Assembly: GCF_910594985.1 (NCBI RefSeq)
Contig: NZ_CAJVCE010000015.1
Location: 1-64,000 of the forward strand
DNA: 64,000 nucleotides
Reading direction: 5' to 3'
Source: Paenibacillus allorhizosphaerae
GTDB taxonomy: Bacteria; Bacillota; Bacilli; Paenibacillales; NBRC-103111
Part shown: positions 24,905 through 33,965 of the stretch, piece after piece
Numbering within the stretch: the stretch's first letter is position 1
How the letters are laid out: every line of letters begins with the position of its first letter
Notes under the pieces: generated by a model
Databases searched by the model: none
Told to the model about the DNA's origin: nothing
What the model saw: only the letters and a program-made list of their open reading frames with translations
Program-made: the position numbers and the translations under genes

Positions 24905-26240
24905 CCGTCTGGCAACAAGAGGAGTGCTGTTTGAGAACGCGTATTGCAACTCAACGGTATGCGCGCCAAGCCGGGGGAGCTTTTTGACGGGACGTTATCC
25001 GCGAACCGTCGGTTTGCGCAAGAACGGGCAAAACATTCCGGATCGGGAAGTGCTGGTGACCAAAATTTTGCATGATGCGGGATATACGTGCGGGCTGTCC
25101 GGCAAACTGCACTTGAGCACTTGTTTTCCAAAAGTATGCCACGGCTCGGAGCGCCGGATCGACGACGGCTACGATATGTTCCATTGGTCTCATCATCCGG
25201 GGGAAGACTGGCCGACGAACGAATACAGCCAATGGCTCCGGGCCAAAGGAAAAGCGTTCGCGCCAAGGCCTATAGACGGATGCGAATACGTCGTTCACGG
25301 TCCGGATGCCGAGGACCATCAGGCGGCGTGGTGCGCCGAGAAGGCGATTCAGTTCATCGAAGCGCATGAGGGGAAGCCGCAGCCGTGGCTGTTTTCGGTT
25401 AATATCTTTGCGCCGCATCATCCGTTTGATCCGCCGGAAAGCCATTTGCGAAAGTATCTCGATAAGCTGGACGAAATTCCGCTTCCCAAGTATACCGAAG
25501 GGGAATTGGATACGAAAACCGAGTTTCAGCGCAAAGATCATCAGGGAGCATATGGCAATCCGAATCTATATCCGTTCAGCCGTATGAAGGATTCCGATCA
25601 CCGCTATTTGACCGCAGCTTATTGGGCTATGGTAGGCCTGATTGACGAGCAGGTCGGGAAAATGCTCGATGCTTTGGAGCGCACCGGCCAATCGGATAAC
25701 ACGATCGTCATCTTCATGTCCGATCACGGGGAGCTGCTCGGCGATCACGGCATCTACTTGAAAGGGCCTCATTTTTACGAACCTTCCGTTCATGTACCTT
25801 TGATCCTCTCCTGGCCGGGACAATTCAAAGAAGGAATACGCGTTCCCGCTCTCGTGGAGCTCGTCGATCTCGCGCCGACGCTTCTGGAGGGGGCAGGACT
25901 CGAACCTCGCCCCGGCATACAGGGAAGGTCGCTCATGCGGCTCTTGAAAGGCGAGACCGACACGCACCGGGACGACGTATACTGTGAAGCCTATGAAACG
26001 ATGCGAGGCAAATTTGCGCCCGGATACAGCATCATGGTGCGGGATTCGACGTATAAAATCATCGTCTACCATACGCGGCACGAAGGCGAGCTGTACGATC
26101 TTGCAGCGGATCCCGGCGAAACCGTCAATTTGTGGAACTCGCCCGAGCATGTGCCGCAAAAGCTCCGCATGATGGAGCGCTTATGCCACCGTATGGCCCA
26201 GACCGTCGACCCGCTGCCGGAACGATTGGCGCCGTGGTAA
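24801..26240 (+). CDS. Type I sulfatase
   Basis: A 479-residue arylsulfatase-superfamily enzyme. The formylglycine motif CAPSRGSFLTGR has C54 as the residue to be converted; metal ligands are seen in CTDQQ and SDHGELLGDHG; GKLHLS is the second family motif. There is no signal peptide, so desulfation would be cytosolic. No sulfatase-maturing enzyme is encoded in this window, so one must be supplied elsewhere. It follows two GH43 genes and probably acts with them on a sulfated polysaccharide. ATG 24801 follows GGGAGG. Confidence 0.92.
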   Translation: MSSSRPNILWICTDQQRFDTLQCYGNPYVSTPNIDRLATRGVLFENAYCNSTVCAPSRGSFLTGRYPRTVGLRKNGQNIPDREVLVTKILHDAGYTCGLSGKLHLSTCFPKVCHGSERRIDDGYDMFHWSHHPGEDWPTNEYSQWLRAKGKAFAPRPIDGCEYVVHGPDAEDHQAAWCAEKAIQFIEAHEGKPQPWLFSVNIFAPHHPFDPPESHLRKYLDKLDEIPLPKYTEGELDTKTEFQRKDHQGAYGNPNLYPFSRMKDSDHRYLTAAYWAMVGLIDEQVGKMLDALERTGQSDNTIVIFMSDHGELLGDHGIYLKGPHFYEPSVHVPLILSWPGQFKEGIRVPALVELVDLAPTLLEGAGLEPRPGIQGRSLMRLLKGETDTHRDDVYCEAYETMRGKFAPGYSIMVRDSTYKIIVYHTRHEGELYDLAADPGETVNLWNSPEHVPQKLRMMERLCHRMAQTVDPLPERLAPW

Positions 26241-26256
26241 TAGAGCATGAGTAAAC

Positions 26257-26302
26257 GAAAGGCTGGAGCTCCCGTGCCAGCAACGGGCGGCGACAGCCTT
26301 TT
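26257..26302 (+). terminator. Terminator of the GH43-sulfatase cluster
   Basis: AAAGGCTG...CAGCCTTTT outer stem with an inner CCCGT/ACGGG stem, then TTTT. Confidence 0.8.
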
Positions 26303-26391
26303 CTGCAGCACATTTCTAATTCAATGGAAGGAAAAAAGGAATTTTTTGAAGAATTTAACATATGTATTCCGAACTTTCAGGAGGTGTAACG

Positions 26392-27078
26392 GTGAGCTTA
26401 CAGTGGAAAACCGGTAACGAACCCCAAACCAAACCGTTCGAATGGGCGGGGCTGGCCTGCGTCTATATTCCGACCCGAGACGTAGCGAAAGCTTCCGAAT
26501 GGTACAACCGCGTGCTGGGAATGAAGGTGACGCTTGTTGAGCCGGGAAGTCACGCCATGCTGTCGATGCCGGGCATGGGATTGTTTTTGGTACAGACGGA
26601 CATCGAATCGACCGTCAATTACTATAAGCAGGATGGCGGCCAGCCGCAGGCGGCGTGGTGTTTCAAGGTGAAAAACATCGAGGATTTGCACGGCCGGCTG
26701 GCCGCAAGCGATGTTCGGGTATCGGAACTGACAGACCGCGACGAATGTGGAATCAACTTCCAATTTTACGATCCGGACGGAAATTTCTTTGATGTGAACG
26801 ATGATTACCGGATTTTTGTGCCGCTGCAAAAGGCGGAACATGAGGAAGCTTTATTCACGCTGTTAAAACGGAAAATCGGGTCCAAGGAGCCTGTTGCCGA
26901 CTGGGAAGCCGTTTCCGCGACCCTGCTAAGCAGCAGCCGGCTGCCTGGTCGTATCGTGCTTAACGAGTGGGAGACGTTCCGTTCCCGCCTGCCGGAAAGC
27001 GCAGACCGGCTGCTGTGGGTATTGGATCAGCATAATATGCTTCATCCCGAAAAACGGGCGGAAATCATCGTCATGTAA
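26392..27078 (+). CDS. VOC/glyoxalase-family protein with C-terminal extension
   Basis: A 228-residue protein. Residues about 15-140 form a vicinal-oxygen-chelate domain (CVYIPTRDVAKASEWYNRVLGMKV, FQFYDPDGNFFDV). The usual metal ligands can be placed only tentatively, so catalysis is uncertain. The last 80 residues are an unrecognised helical region. GTG 26392 follows AGGAGG by seven bases; ATG 26362 upstream has no such site. Confidence 0.78.
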   Translation: MSLQWKTGNEPQTKPFEWAGLACVYIPTRDVAKASEWYNRVLGMKVTLVEPGSHAMLSMPGMGLFLVQTDIESTVNYYKQDGGQPQAAWCFKVKNIEDLHGRLAASDVRVSELTDRDECGINFQFYDPDGNFFDVNDDYRIFVPLQKAEHEEALFTLLKRKIGSKEPVADWEAVSATLLSSSRLPGRIVLNEWETFRSRLPESADRLLWVLDQHNMLHPEKRAEIIVM

Positions 27079-27094
27079 AATTCGTAACCTCAGC

Positions 27095-27138
27095 AAAGCG
27101 GAAGCCGGGTTAAAACAAGCCGGGTCCGCTTTTTTTTT
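27095..27138 (+). terminator. Terminator of the VOC gene
   Basis: AAAGCGGA-agCCGGGT and AGCCGGGTCCGCTTT arms, then nine T. Confidence 0.85.
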
Positions 27139-27285
27139 GCGTCCGATTGGCATGAAGCATTATTATAAAAAGCATGAAAGAGTTGGAAACCATGAAGTTC
27201 TTGCGAAATCGTTTGAACGAGCGGGTAACCTTTTGGAACGATAACGGCACTTCTATACAGCAAGACAGAAAGGAACTGAGACAAC

Positions 27286-28860
27286 GTGCTGCAATGGATA
27301 GAAGAGGCAAGGAAGGGAGACCGGGAAGCGTTTGAGCATCTCGTGCGGCAATTTTCGGCAATGGCCTACGCCGTGGCTTATGATAAGCTGCGTGATGCAC
27401 ATTTGGCCGAGGACGCGGTACAGGAGGCGTTCGCGGAAGCGTTCGTTCATTTGCGTAAGCTTCGGGAGCCGGAGGCGTTTCCGGGGTGGTTCAAAGCCAT
27501 CGTGATTCGCCAATGCAACAGGCTCATCCGCAAGAAGCGGTACTTGACGGCACCGCTGTATGAAATGGACAACAATGCCGGATCGCAGCCCAGCGTATCG
27601 GACATCGCCGAACGAAAAGAAATGCAAAGCTTGCTTCATGACTCCATCGCGCATTTGTCCTCTAACCTGCGGATCGCCGTTCAGCTATTTTATTTTCACG
27701 GCTATTCCCTTCGGGAGATTTCGGATTATGTGGGAACTAGTGTTCCTGTGTTGAAGAAAAGGCTGCACGATGCCCGCAAGAAGCTGAAAGGAATGCTGCC
27801 CGTCGCCGATGTTGTCTCGGTGTTTCATGATTTGTACGAAGGAGGAGAGCACGCGATGCTTCATATTGTCAATGGCGATTCCGTCGCAGAGAAGCTGCGG
27901 CAAGGCGTCGTCCAAGGCGACATTCTGGTATGGAGAGAAATATACCCGGAAGGACCCGTGACAGCAGGTCCGGTACGGCCTGCAGAACGGCAGGCTCGGG
28001 CGAGCTACTTGGAAAAAGCGATGGGTATTCCAACTACGGAGTACATTCGCCTCAGCGAAGCGCAAGAAAAGGAATTGAACGAATTCGGAAAATATAAAGA
28101 AGTGGTGCTCTGGTTCGAACACGATTTGTTCGATCAGACGATGCTCTGTTATTTGCTCCACTGGTTCGCCCGTCAAACGTTAGGGAAAACGACATTGAGC
28201 TTGCTTAGCATCGGAACCTTTCCGGGAATCGAACTGTTTCGCGGACTAGGTCAGCTGTCGGTGAGCCAATTGAAGACTTTGTCGGGCACCTGGCAGACTA
28301 TAGGACAGTCGGAGCTGGCATTGGGCAGCACGGTGTGGGAAGCGTATTGTTCCCCCGATCCCGGGGAGCTTGCACAGCTGATTAACGAGGAAAATACCAC
28401 TGCGCTGCCGTTTGTGCATGACGCGTTTCAGCTTCATTTATCGCGGTTTCCGTCCACGTTTAACGGACTTGGGGTCGTGGAGCAGACGACGCTGGAGCTT
28501 GTACAATGCGGCTTGGACCGGCCGACGGACTTATTTGAGCAGGCAGGCAATAAGCTGCACTGGCTCGGCATGGGCGATCTTCAATATTGGCGCAGCCTGG
28601 CGAATATGTCGCAAGGCGCGTCACCGCTGCTCAAGCTCGAAGGCCAGGAAATGTTCCCGAGCTATTCGACGCCTTCACCGTCCTTTCGCCAGTGCAAGGT
28701 TGCGATGACCGAGCTAGGCAAGCGCGTGATGGAAGGAAAGGAAGACTGGGTCGCCGTGAACGGTATCGACGAATGGTACGGCGGCGTTCATCTGCAGGGA
28801 CGGTCCGCAGCGTGGCGATGGGATCGCACGCGGAATACCGTCGTTAAGAAGCAGCAGTAG
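27286..28860 (+). CDS. ECF sigma factor fused to DUF1835
   Basis: A 524-residue fusion. Residues 1-85 are sigma-70 region 2 (LVRQFSAMAYAVAYDKL, AEDAVQEAFAEAFVHL, FPGWFKAIVIRQCNRLI) and about 110-180 region 4 (LSSNLRIAVQLFYFHGYSLREISDYVGTSVPVLKKRLHDARKKL). From about residue 192 a DUF1835-type domain starts afresh (MLHIVNGDSVAEKLRQG, GDILVWREIYPEGPV, WFEHDLFDQ) and runs to the end. The internal Met and a GGAGGAG just before it suggest that the DUF1835 part may also be translated alone. No anti-sigma gene lies beside it. GTG 27286 follows AAAGGAAC. The role of DUF1835 is unknown; it may sense the inducing signal. Confidence 0.85.
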   Translation: MLQWIEEARKGDREAFEHLVRQFSAMAYAVAYDKLRDAHLAEDAVQEAFAEAFVHLRKLREPEAFPGWFKAIVIRQCNRLIRKKRYLTAPLYEMDNNAGSQPSVSDIAERKEMQSLLHDSIAHLSSNLRIAVQLFYFHGYSLREISDYVGTSVPVLKKRLHDARKKLKGMLPVADVVSVFHDLYEGGEHAMLHIVNGDSVAEKLRQGVVQGDILVWREIYPEGPVTAGPVRPAERQARASYLEKAMGIPTTEYIRLSEAQEKELNEFGKYKEVVLWFEHDLFDQTMLCYLLHWFARQTLGKTTLSLLSIGTFPGIELFRGLGQLSVSQLKTLSGTWQTIGQSELALGSTVWEAYCSPDPGELAQLINEENTTALPFVHDAFQLHLSRFPSTFNGLGVVEQTTLELVQCGLDRPTDLFEQAGNKLHWLGMGDLQYWRSLANMSQGASPLLKLEGQEMFPSYSTPSPSFRQCKVAMTELGKRVMEGKEDWVAVNGIDEWYGGVHLQGRSAAWRWDRTRNTVVKKQQ

Positions 28861-28905
28861 GAAAGGGGATGACACCGGATCATTCGCGCACAGAGAGTAA
28901 GAAGA

Positions 28906-28945
28906 AACCTCCAGCTCTGCTTTCATTCAAGCGGAGCTGGAGGTT
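28906..28945. terminator. Terminator between convergent genes
   Basis: AACCTCCAGCTC and GAGCTGGAGGTT form a 12-bp stem; T-rich on the minus strand exit. Confidence 0.7.
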
Positions 28946-29036
28946 CGTTGTCGGGACGGTTACAAGTCCTGTAGTTTAGCGATCCAGGCAATCCCGACAT
29001 CGCGGATCGGGCCAGGCGACTTGGCTTTCAGCGAGG

Positions 29037-30203
29037 CTACTTCTCCGATTTGCGCCAGCCGTACAGCCCACCGGGAGCGAAATACTGATACAGCGCGCAT
29101 TCGATGCGCCCGTTGAACAGCTTCCGCTTCTTGTCGGCGGTACGGCCCATATAATGCTCGAGCCGCTTACTCGGGCTCAAAATAAAATTCGACCAGGTCG
29201 GCAGCAGCGCATAGACCGACCCGAGCTGACGCAGCGCCTTCTCTACGTCGCTCGGATCGCCGAGCCGCTCGCCGTACGGCGGGTTCGTGATGATGCAGCC
29301 GTACTCGCCCGCCGGCCGTGCTTTCGCCACCGGCAGCACCGAGAGGCGAAGCTCCTTCGCGAGCCCGGCCGCCTTGGCCGCGGCCAAGGCCACATCGATT
29401 GCCGCCGGATCGATGTCCGACCCCGCGATCTCGAGCGGCACGTCGTCGCGCACGAGATCGAATGCTTCTTCGCGGGCTTGCTGCCACAGCTTCTCCGGGA
29501 CGAGCGGCCACGCTTCGGCGTTGAAGCTGCGCCGCAGTCCCGGCGCCAAGTTCCAACCGATCATCGCGGCCTCGATCGGAATCGTGCCCGACCCGCAGAA
29601 CGGGTCGTACAGCGGCCGCTCCGGCTGCCAGCGGCTTAGCAGCACGAGGGCGGCGGCCATCGTCTCCTTCAGCGGCGCTTCCGTCACGAGCTTGCGGTAG
29701 CCGCGCTTGTGCAGCCCGGGGCCGGTCGTGTCGAGCGTGAGCGTCGCCACATCGTTCAGCAGCGCCACCTCGATCACGAAGCGTCCGCCCGTCTCGCGGA
29801 ACCATTCGGTGCCGTACCGCTGCTTCATTTTTTCCACGACCGCTTTCTTCACGATGCCTTGGCAGGCGGGGACGCTGGACAGCTGCGATTTATGCGAACG
29901 GCCTTCCACCGGAAATTCGGCATCCTCTGGGATCCAGTCCGGCCACGGCAGTGCTTTGGTGCCTTCAAACAGCTCGTCGAACGTTCGCGCTTCGAACTGG
30001 CCCATCTTGACAAGGATGCGGTCGGCGGTTCTTAACCACAAATTGGCGCGGCAGATGGCCAGCGCGTCGCCGATAAAGGTGACGCGGCCGTTCTCGACCG
30101 TCACCTGGCCATAACCGAGATCGCGGACCTCGCGAGCCACGACCGCTTCAAGCCCCATCGGGGCGGTAGCTATCAATTCTAGCGTAGGGGAAGCTTGGGG
30201 CAT
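29037..30203 (-). CDS. THUMP-domain 23S rRNA methyltransferase (RlmL/YpsC type)
   Basis: A 388-residue SAM-dependent RNA methyltransferase. N-terminal ferredoxin-like plus THUMP region (LELIATAPMGLEAVVAREV, about 1-165), then a Rossmann methyltransferase of the UPF0020 group with motif YDPFCGSGTIPIEAAMIG and catalytic NPPYGERLGD. Such enzymes make m2G in rRNA. ATG 30203 follows AAAGGAAA. Divergent from the O-methyltransferase gene. Confidence 0.92.
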   Translation of the reverse strand: MPQASPTLELIATAPMGLEAVVAREVRDLGYGQVTVENGRVTFIGDALAICRANLWLRTADRILVKMGQFEARTFDELFEGTKALPWPDWIPEDAEFPVEGRSHKSQLSSVPACQGIVKKAVVEKMKQRYGTEWFRETGGRFVIEVALLNDVATLTLDTTGPGLHKRGYRKLVTEAPLKETMAAALVLLSRWQPERPLYDPFCGSGTIPIEAAMIGWNLAPGLRRSFNAEAWPLVPEKLWQQAREEAFDLVRDDVPLEIAGSDIDPAAIDVALAAAKAAGLAKELRLSVLPVAKARPAGEYGCIITNPPYGERLGDPSDVEKALRQLGSVYALLPTWSNFILSPSKRLEHYMGRTADKKRKLFNGRIECALYQYFAPGGLYGWRKSEK

Positions 30204-30351
30204 AACGAATTTCCTTTCATTTCATCGAATCGTCGGTAGTTGAAGTCTTTTTGGAAAAGCCATACAATAACCTAGTATAGGCGATTGGACTCGAATACAC
30301 AACGACCGCAAGCGCCGGCAGGCGCATAAATCGCAAGGAGGATGATGGAGG

Positions 30352-30987
30352 ATGGAGCAGCTGACGGGCGAGCAGTATGTGGAATCTTTATTTGCGCGGG
30401 ATGAACAATTGGAGCGGGTGAAAGAAGGCATCCGCGCGAACCAAATGCGGGACATTTCCATTGCGCCAGGCTACGGCCGATTGCTGACGCTGCTGGTGAA
30501 GATGATCGGCGCGGGGCAGGTGCTGGAGATCGGGGCGCTGGGCGGCTACAGCGGCATTTGCCTTGCCCGCGGTTTGGGCGCGGACGGCAAGCTCGTGTCG
30601 CTGGAGCTGATCCGGGAATACGCCGATGTGGCTCACGGGCATTTGCAGCAGGCGGGGCTCGGCGACAAAGTGGAATACCGCGTAGGCGAGGCGCTTGACA
30701 GCCTCGAAGCGCTTGCGCAGGAAGGGCGTACGTTCGATTTGTTTTTCATCGATGCGGACAAAGGGAACTACCCGAATTACCTCGAATGGGCGATCAAGCT
30801 CGCTAACCCCGGGGCGATCATTGTTGGAGACAACACGCTGATGCACGGTGAAACGATGGATCCGAACGTTCAAGGCAACCGCGTGCTCAAAATGCGGGAG
30901 TTCAACGAGCGAATCGCGCGCGATCCGCGGCTGGAAAGCGTGATCTTACCTGCATATGACGGGCTGGCGATCGCAAGAGTGAAGTGA
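30352..30987 (+). CDS. Class I O-methyltransferase (caffeoyl-CoA OMT/YrrM-like)
   Basis: A 211-residue SAM-dependent enzyme: motif I LEIGALGGYSGICLAR, acidic LELIREY, and metal-binding FFIDADKGNYPNYLEWA with VGDNTLMHG, which mark the cation-dependent O-methyltransferase family. The substrate is unknown. ATG 30352 follows CAAGGAGG at ten bases. Confidence 0.9.
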   Translation: MEQLTGEQYVESLFARDEQLERVKEGIRANQMRDISIAPGYGRLLTLLVKMIGAGQVLEIGALGGYSGICLARGLGADGKLVSLELIREYADVAHGHLQQAGLGDKVEYRVGEALDSLEALAQEGRTFDLFFIDADKGNYPNYLEWAIKLANPGAIIVGDNTLMHGETMDPNVQGNRVLKMREFNERIARDPRLESVILPAYDGLAIARVK

Positions 30988-31034
30988 CGGGTTTTGGCCC
31001 ACGCCGAAAACAGCCTGTTGTATGTCATAAAGAA

Positions 31035-31066
31035 GGGAGCGGCCGAACATGGACTCGGCGGCTCCC
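31035..31066. terminator. Hairpin between convergent genes
   Basis: GGGAGCgGCCGA and TCGGCgGCTCCC arms; the minus-strand exit reads TTCTTTAT. Confidence 0.5.
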
Positions 31067-31119
31067 ATTCAGCGTTTTAGGCAGCGTTATCGAAAGAGCT
31101 TTGATCGGCAGCTTTCTTG

Positions 31120-31992
31120 TCAATCGAACATGAAATCGTACGAGTCGTAGTCTTTGCGCAGCCGGCCCGGCGGGATGCCGAGCGACTTGCGGAATACTTT
31201 GCTGAAATAGTTGACGTCCGCATAGCCGATCTCCTGCGATATTTGTTCGAGCGACCATGTGGTCGTCCGCAGCAGCTCCACCGCTTTTTCCATGCGTTTA
31301 CGGGTCAAGTATTCGACCGGTGTTTTGCCCATCGACCGGTTGAACAGCTTGATCAGATGATATTTGGAAACTCCGAGACGGTGGGCCAGCTCGTCCAAAC
31401 TTTTCATTTCATGATAATGCTCGTCTATGAGCTGGACGGCTTGCGTTACGATCTCCGGCCATACTTTGGGCATACCTAACCCTTTGCCGTACCGGTATAG
31501 TTCCATCAGAAACTGATAGGCGAACGCAGAGAGCTTGTAAGCGTCGCTTATTTTTTTTGCGCTGGCTTCCTGGTAAATGTGATTCGCGAGCCGGATCGGA
31601 GAAGAGTGCTCGGAGAAATGGTGGACGCTGCCGAGCTGGCTGACGAAAAAGGACCAGCATTTGGCCGCTTCATTCCCGTCAAACGAAAGAAACAAGCACT
31701 CGTAGTCGCAGCTTTCCTCCGGTATGTAATAATGATAATCGCTGTGAAACGGAACGAGGAATCCTGTTCCGGCATCCAGCCGAAACACCTGATCGTTGAT
31801 CCGGATTGCCGCTTGGCCGGCCACGGTATACTGGAACAAATACGCGCCACTGCGGTCTTTGCGAGTCATCCCCGCGTGACTGTAATCCGACGTTTTTCTT
31901 TCTCTTCCCACCGCATACAGACTGACAGGCAGCGGCAATGCCGTATCTTGAAAACGAAAGATGTAGCTGGATATTTGGTTCGCTTGCAGCAT
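31120..31992 (-). CDS. AraC-family transcriptional regulator
   Basis: A 290-residue regulator with an N-terminal cupin sensor (LFQYTVAGQAAIRIND, GTGFLVPFHSDYHYYIPEE) and a C-terminal double helix-turn-helix (MKSLDELAHRLGVSKYHLIKLFNRSMGKTPVEYL, ISQEIGYADVNYFSKVFRKSLGIPPGRLRKD). ATG 31992 has AGGGGAG nine bases upstream; GTG 31998 is the alternative. It is divergent from the GH110-like gene, which it probably controls. Confidence 0.9.
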   Translation of the reverse strand: MLQANQISSYIFRFQDTALPLPVSLYAVGRERKTSDYSHAGMTRKDRSGAYLFQYTVAGQAAIRINDQVFRLDAGTGFLVPFHSDYHYYIPEESCDYECLFLSFDGNEAAKCWSFFVSQLGSVHHFSEHSSPIRLANHIYQEASAKKISDAYKLSAFAYQFLMELYRYGKGLGMPKVWPEIVTQAVQLIDEHYHEMKSLDELAHRLGVSKYHLIKLFNRSMGKTPVEYLTRKRMEKAVELLRTTTWSLEQISQEIGYADVNYFSKVFRKSLGIPPGRLRKDYDSYDFMFD

Positions 31993-32182
31993 AGGCACGG
32001 CTCCCCTTCGCGCAACGAGTCAATCGCAATATTTTACCCTTTTCTACCAATTTAGTTCATTGTGCTGCATGTAAACCCTTTCTTATACTACAAGTATACC
32101 ACATGAAGCAAGGCACAGAGCGGCAAACTTCTCCCCTATAAGCAGCATATCACTCCCGCGGACGAAGAAGGAGAACCTCAAT

Positions 32183-33952
32183 ATGAACATCGACTTGAAC
32201 GATTTCGGTTTGACGGCAGGCCGGGAACACGATGCGACACTCGCCGTGTATCGTGCCTTGAAGCATTGCAAAGAAGTCGAAAGGCCGACATTGGTTTTCC
32301 CGGCCGGTACGTATCAATTTCATCCCGAGAAGGCGGTGGAAGGGTATTACCACATTACGAACCATGATCAAGGAGGGACAAGAAAGATCGCCTTCCCCTT
32401 GATTGGGCCCGAGGGGCTGACGATTGACGGACAAGGCTCGGAATTTATATTTCACGGCCGCATCATTCCTTTTGTGCTGGAGCATGCACGCAACATTACG
32501 CTGCGAAATTTCTCCGTCGATTGGGAACGGCCCATGTTCGAGCAAGGTACGGTTGCAGAGACTGGGGAACAATCGTTTGTAATTCGGCTGCGCGAGGAAG
32601 CAAAGTACAAAGTGGACGCCGGGCGGCTGTACTTTACGTTCGGAGGCAGAGAAGAGCCCGTCTGGGGGCTGCATGATATCGACCCGAACACAATGGCGCA
32701 CGCCTATCAGAGCGGGGACCGGATTAGCTGGAGCTCGTTTAAGAAGCTGCGGATGGAAGAAATCGGGCCGGGTCTGATCCGGGTTGCCGGAGGGCCGAGG
32801 CATATGCCGAAAGCGGGAAACATCATCGTCATGCGCATAGGCCGGCGTGAACACCCGGGCCTGTTCCTCAAGGACAGCGCGAACGTGCAGATCGACAATG
32901 TAACGGTCCATCATGCGCCGGGGATGGGGCTCGTCGCGCAGCGCTGTACCGATATCCGCCTGCACCGGTTCGACGTCAGGCTGAAGCCCGGTTCCGGCCG
33001 AGCGGTTACGGCAACCGCGGACGCGACGCACTTCACGAACTGCAAAGGCGCTATCGTGCTGGAAGATTGCCTCTTCGAGAATCAGCTGGACGACCCGCTC
33101 AACGTGCACGGCATTTACGCAAAAATTGCCGAGCGCCTATCGGATCGTTCCATCCTTGTACAATTAATTCACGGCATGCAAAAGGGCGTCGTCATCGCCG
33201 AGCCCCACGATGAGATGAACTTTATCCGCAGCGACAGTTTGACTTCCTACTCGTCGGCGGAAGTCGTAAGCGCAGACCGGTTAAACGCCGATTTTACCGC
33301 AATCACCTTTGATCGTCCGCTTCCGGAAACGATGCGGATTGGCGATGCCGTAGAAAACAAGACGTGGAATGCGGATCTCACTGTGCGCGGATGCACCGTC
33401 CGGGCAAACCGGGCAAGAGGCTTCCTGATTACGACGCCGGGAAAGGTGCTGCTGGAGCATAACACGATCAGCGCACCGGGGGCGGGCATCAAAATTTCCG
33501 GCGACGCCAATCTATGGTACGAATCAGGGGCTGTCGGCGATGTGACCATCCGGCACAATCGCTTCCTCGCCTGCAATTACTGCTTCCCGGATTGGGGGCG
33601 TGCCGTGATCGACATTGATCCGGAAATCGCGGAGCCGGAAGCGTATGCCGAAAGCTACCACCGAAACATCCGTATCGAACATAACGTTTTTGAAACGTTC
33701 GATATCGGTATCGTATACGGTCACTCCGTGAACGGATTCGTGTTTCGGGACAACGTCATTAGGCGGACTTCGGATTACCCCATGCACAAAGGGATGCCGT
33801 TTACGATTCAGCTCAAGGCCGTCAAAAACAGCTGCATATCCGGCAACGAATGTCCAGAGGATGCGCGTACGGCATTTATTGGTACGGAGAAGGTCGATAT
33901 TTCGGCCGATCATTCGGCTAAGGTCGACGGAACGAATCGAATCATCATTTAA
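32183..33952 (+). CDS. GH110-like alpha-1,3-galactosidase, beta-helix fold
   Basis: A 589-residue parallel beta-helix enzyme. The family pattern ADATHFTNCKG-IVLEDCLFENQLDDPLNVHG holds the candidate catalytic Asp residues (ADATH and LDDP), and many short N-x-T/F rungs follow. GH110 enzymes remove alpha-1,3-linked galactose, as in blood-group B or carrageenan-type glycans. There is no signal peptide, so the substrate is probably imported. ATG 32183 follows AGAAGGAGAA. It is followed 13 bases later by a sugar-binding lipoprotein gene. Confidence 0.82.
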   Translation: MNIDLNDFGLTAGREHDATLAVYRALKHCKEVERPTLVFPAGTYQFHPEKAVEGYYHITNHDQGGTRKIAFPLIGPEGLTIDGQGSEFIFHGRIIPFVLEHARNITLRNFSVDWERPMFEQGTVAETGEQSFVIRLREEAKYKVDAGRLYFTFGGREEPVWGLHDIDPNTMAHAYQSGDRISWSSFKKLRMEEIGPGLIRVAGGPRHMPKAGNIIVMRIGRREHPGLFLKDSANVQIDNVTVHHAPGMGLVAQRCTDIRLHRFDVRLKPGSGRAVTATADATHFTNCKGAIVLEDCLFENQLDDPLNVHGIYAKIAERLSDRSILVQLIHGMQKGVVIAEPHDEMNFIRSDSLTSYSSAEVVSADRLNADFTAITFDRPLPETMRIGDAVENKTWNADLTVRGCTVRANRARGFLITTPGKVLLEHNTISAPGAGIKISGDANLWYESGAVGDVTIRHNRFLACNYCFPDWGRAVIDIDPEIAEPEAYAESYHRNIRIEHNVFETFDIGIVYGHSVNGFVFRDNVIRRTSDYPMHKGMPFTIQLKAVKNSCISGNECPEDARTAFIGTEKVDISADHSAKVDGTNRIII

Positions 33953-33965
33953 TGGAGGGATTCGC

